Shown: positions 63,934 to 64,000 of the stretch, piece by piece | How the letters are laid out: each line of letters begins with the position of its first letter | Numbering within the stretch: the stretch's first letter is position 1 | Source of the DNA: JBOZRQ01 sp050789255 | Lineage (GTDB): Bacteria > Bacillota > Sulfobacillia > Symbiobacteriales > Symbiobacteriaceae | Reading direction: 5' to 3' | DNA: 64,000 nucleotides | Assembly (NCBI GenBank): GCA_050789255.1 | Contig: JBOZRQ010000054.1 | Span: 17,186 to 81,185 of the forward strand | The notes under the pieces: model-generated | What the model saw: the letters and a program-made list of their open reading frames with translations, nothing else | What the model was told of the DNA's origin: nothing | Database searches by the model: none | Program-made: the position numbers and the translations under genes

Positions 63934-64000
63934 ATGCGCATTAACAACAACATGGCGGCTCTGAACGCCTGGCGCTCGCTGACCGTCAACGGCGCCAACA
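63934..64000 (+). CDS. Second flagellin (partial, truncated by window end)
   Basis: ATG 63934 is preceded by AAGGAGG (63919-63925). The 22 visible residues MRINNNMAALNAWRSLTVNG are identical to the start of the first flagellin, with synonymous changes at a few codons. The rest lies outside the window, so whether it is a full copy cannot be judged. Confidence 0.9.
   Translation, partial: MRINNNMAALNAWRSLTVNGAN

Overview
The window looks like chromosome from a GC-rich, endospore-forming, flagellated Firmicute of the Symbiobacterium type. The evidence is a sleB-ypeB germination pair, a spore-coat-like repeat protein behind a sigma-K-like promoter, a divergent spore-protein-like peptide, tandem flagellin genes, a thiT gene under a TPP riboswitch, a DUF881 protein, AAGGAGG-type ribosome binding sites and many GTG/TTG starts. 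Assignment to Symbiobacteriaceae is inference. I saw no tRNA, rRNA, insertion sequence, phage gene or CRISPR array.

Layout. 1-5.8 kb (minus): a compact operon with two sugar-isomerase-like TIM barrels, two Gfo/Idh/MocA dehydrogenases, a metallo-beta-lactamase-fold hydrolase, an alpha/beta hydrolase and a glutaredoxin cut by the window edge. 5.9-9.2 kb: a MraY/TagO-type transferase, a thioesterase with an apparent frameshift, a fumarylacetoacetase-family hydrolase and a membrane cupredoxin. 9.2-12.3 kb: a histidine kinase/response regulator pair, paired palindromes and a 46-aa peptide gene. 12.3-15.1 kb: a consensus promoter, a tiny upstream ORF and two terminator hairpins ahead of a MutS2-like ATPase fused to an RsgA GTPase, the most unusual gene here. 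15.1-20.4 kb (minus): a lipoprotein, a DUF2589-like three-gene operon, a polytopic membrane protein and small genes. 20.5-28.2 kb: the GKAP repeat protein, M29 aminopeptidase, DacF-type carboxypeptidase, GNAT enzyme, ThiT and SleB/YpeB.

28.2-34.3 kb: the first copy of a structured element, small genes, a possible small RNA, two ECF sigma factors, an XRE-cupin regulator, Lgt and a putative anti-sigma factor. 34.3-42.3 kb (minus): RecJ, a Cas4/AddB-type iron-sulfur nuclease, a UvrD-like helicase and an AddB-like ATPase, interrupted by an inverted DUF881 gene. 42.5-49.7 kb: the second copy of the structured element ahead of an AraC-type regulator, a large BTAD regulator, a stripped ABC ATPase and an ECF sigma/membrane-protein pair. 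49.8-64 kb: HelD, a polysaccharide deacetylase lipoprotein, two ABC-2 permeases, a 1430-aa TPR protein with an internal C39-like peptidase, an aldo/keto reductase, a half-size GDT1 protein, a HerA-like ATPase and flagellins.

Three things deserve most attention: the MutS2-RsgA fusion with its attenuator-like leader, which suggests ribosome rescue and small-subunit checking in one translation-responsive protein; the roughly 220-250 nt element present twice with conserved helices and conserved unpaired stretches; and the three-part AddAB-like repair locus.
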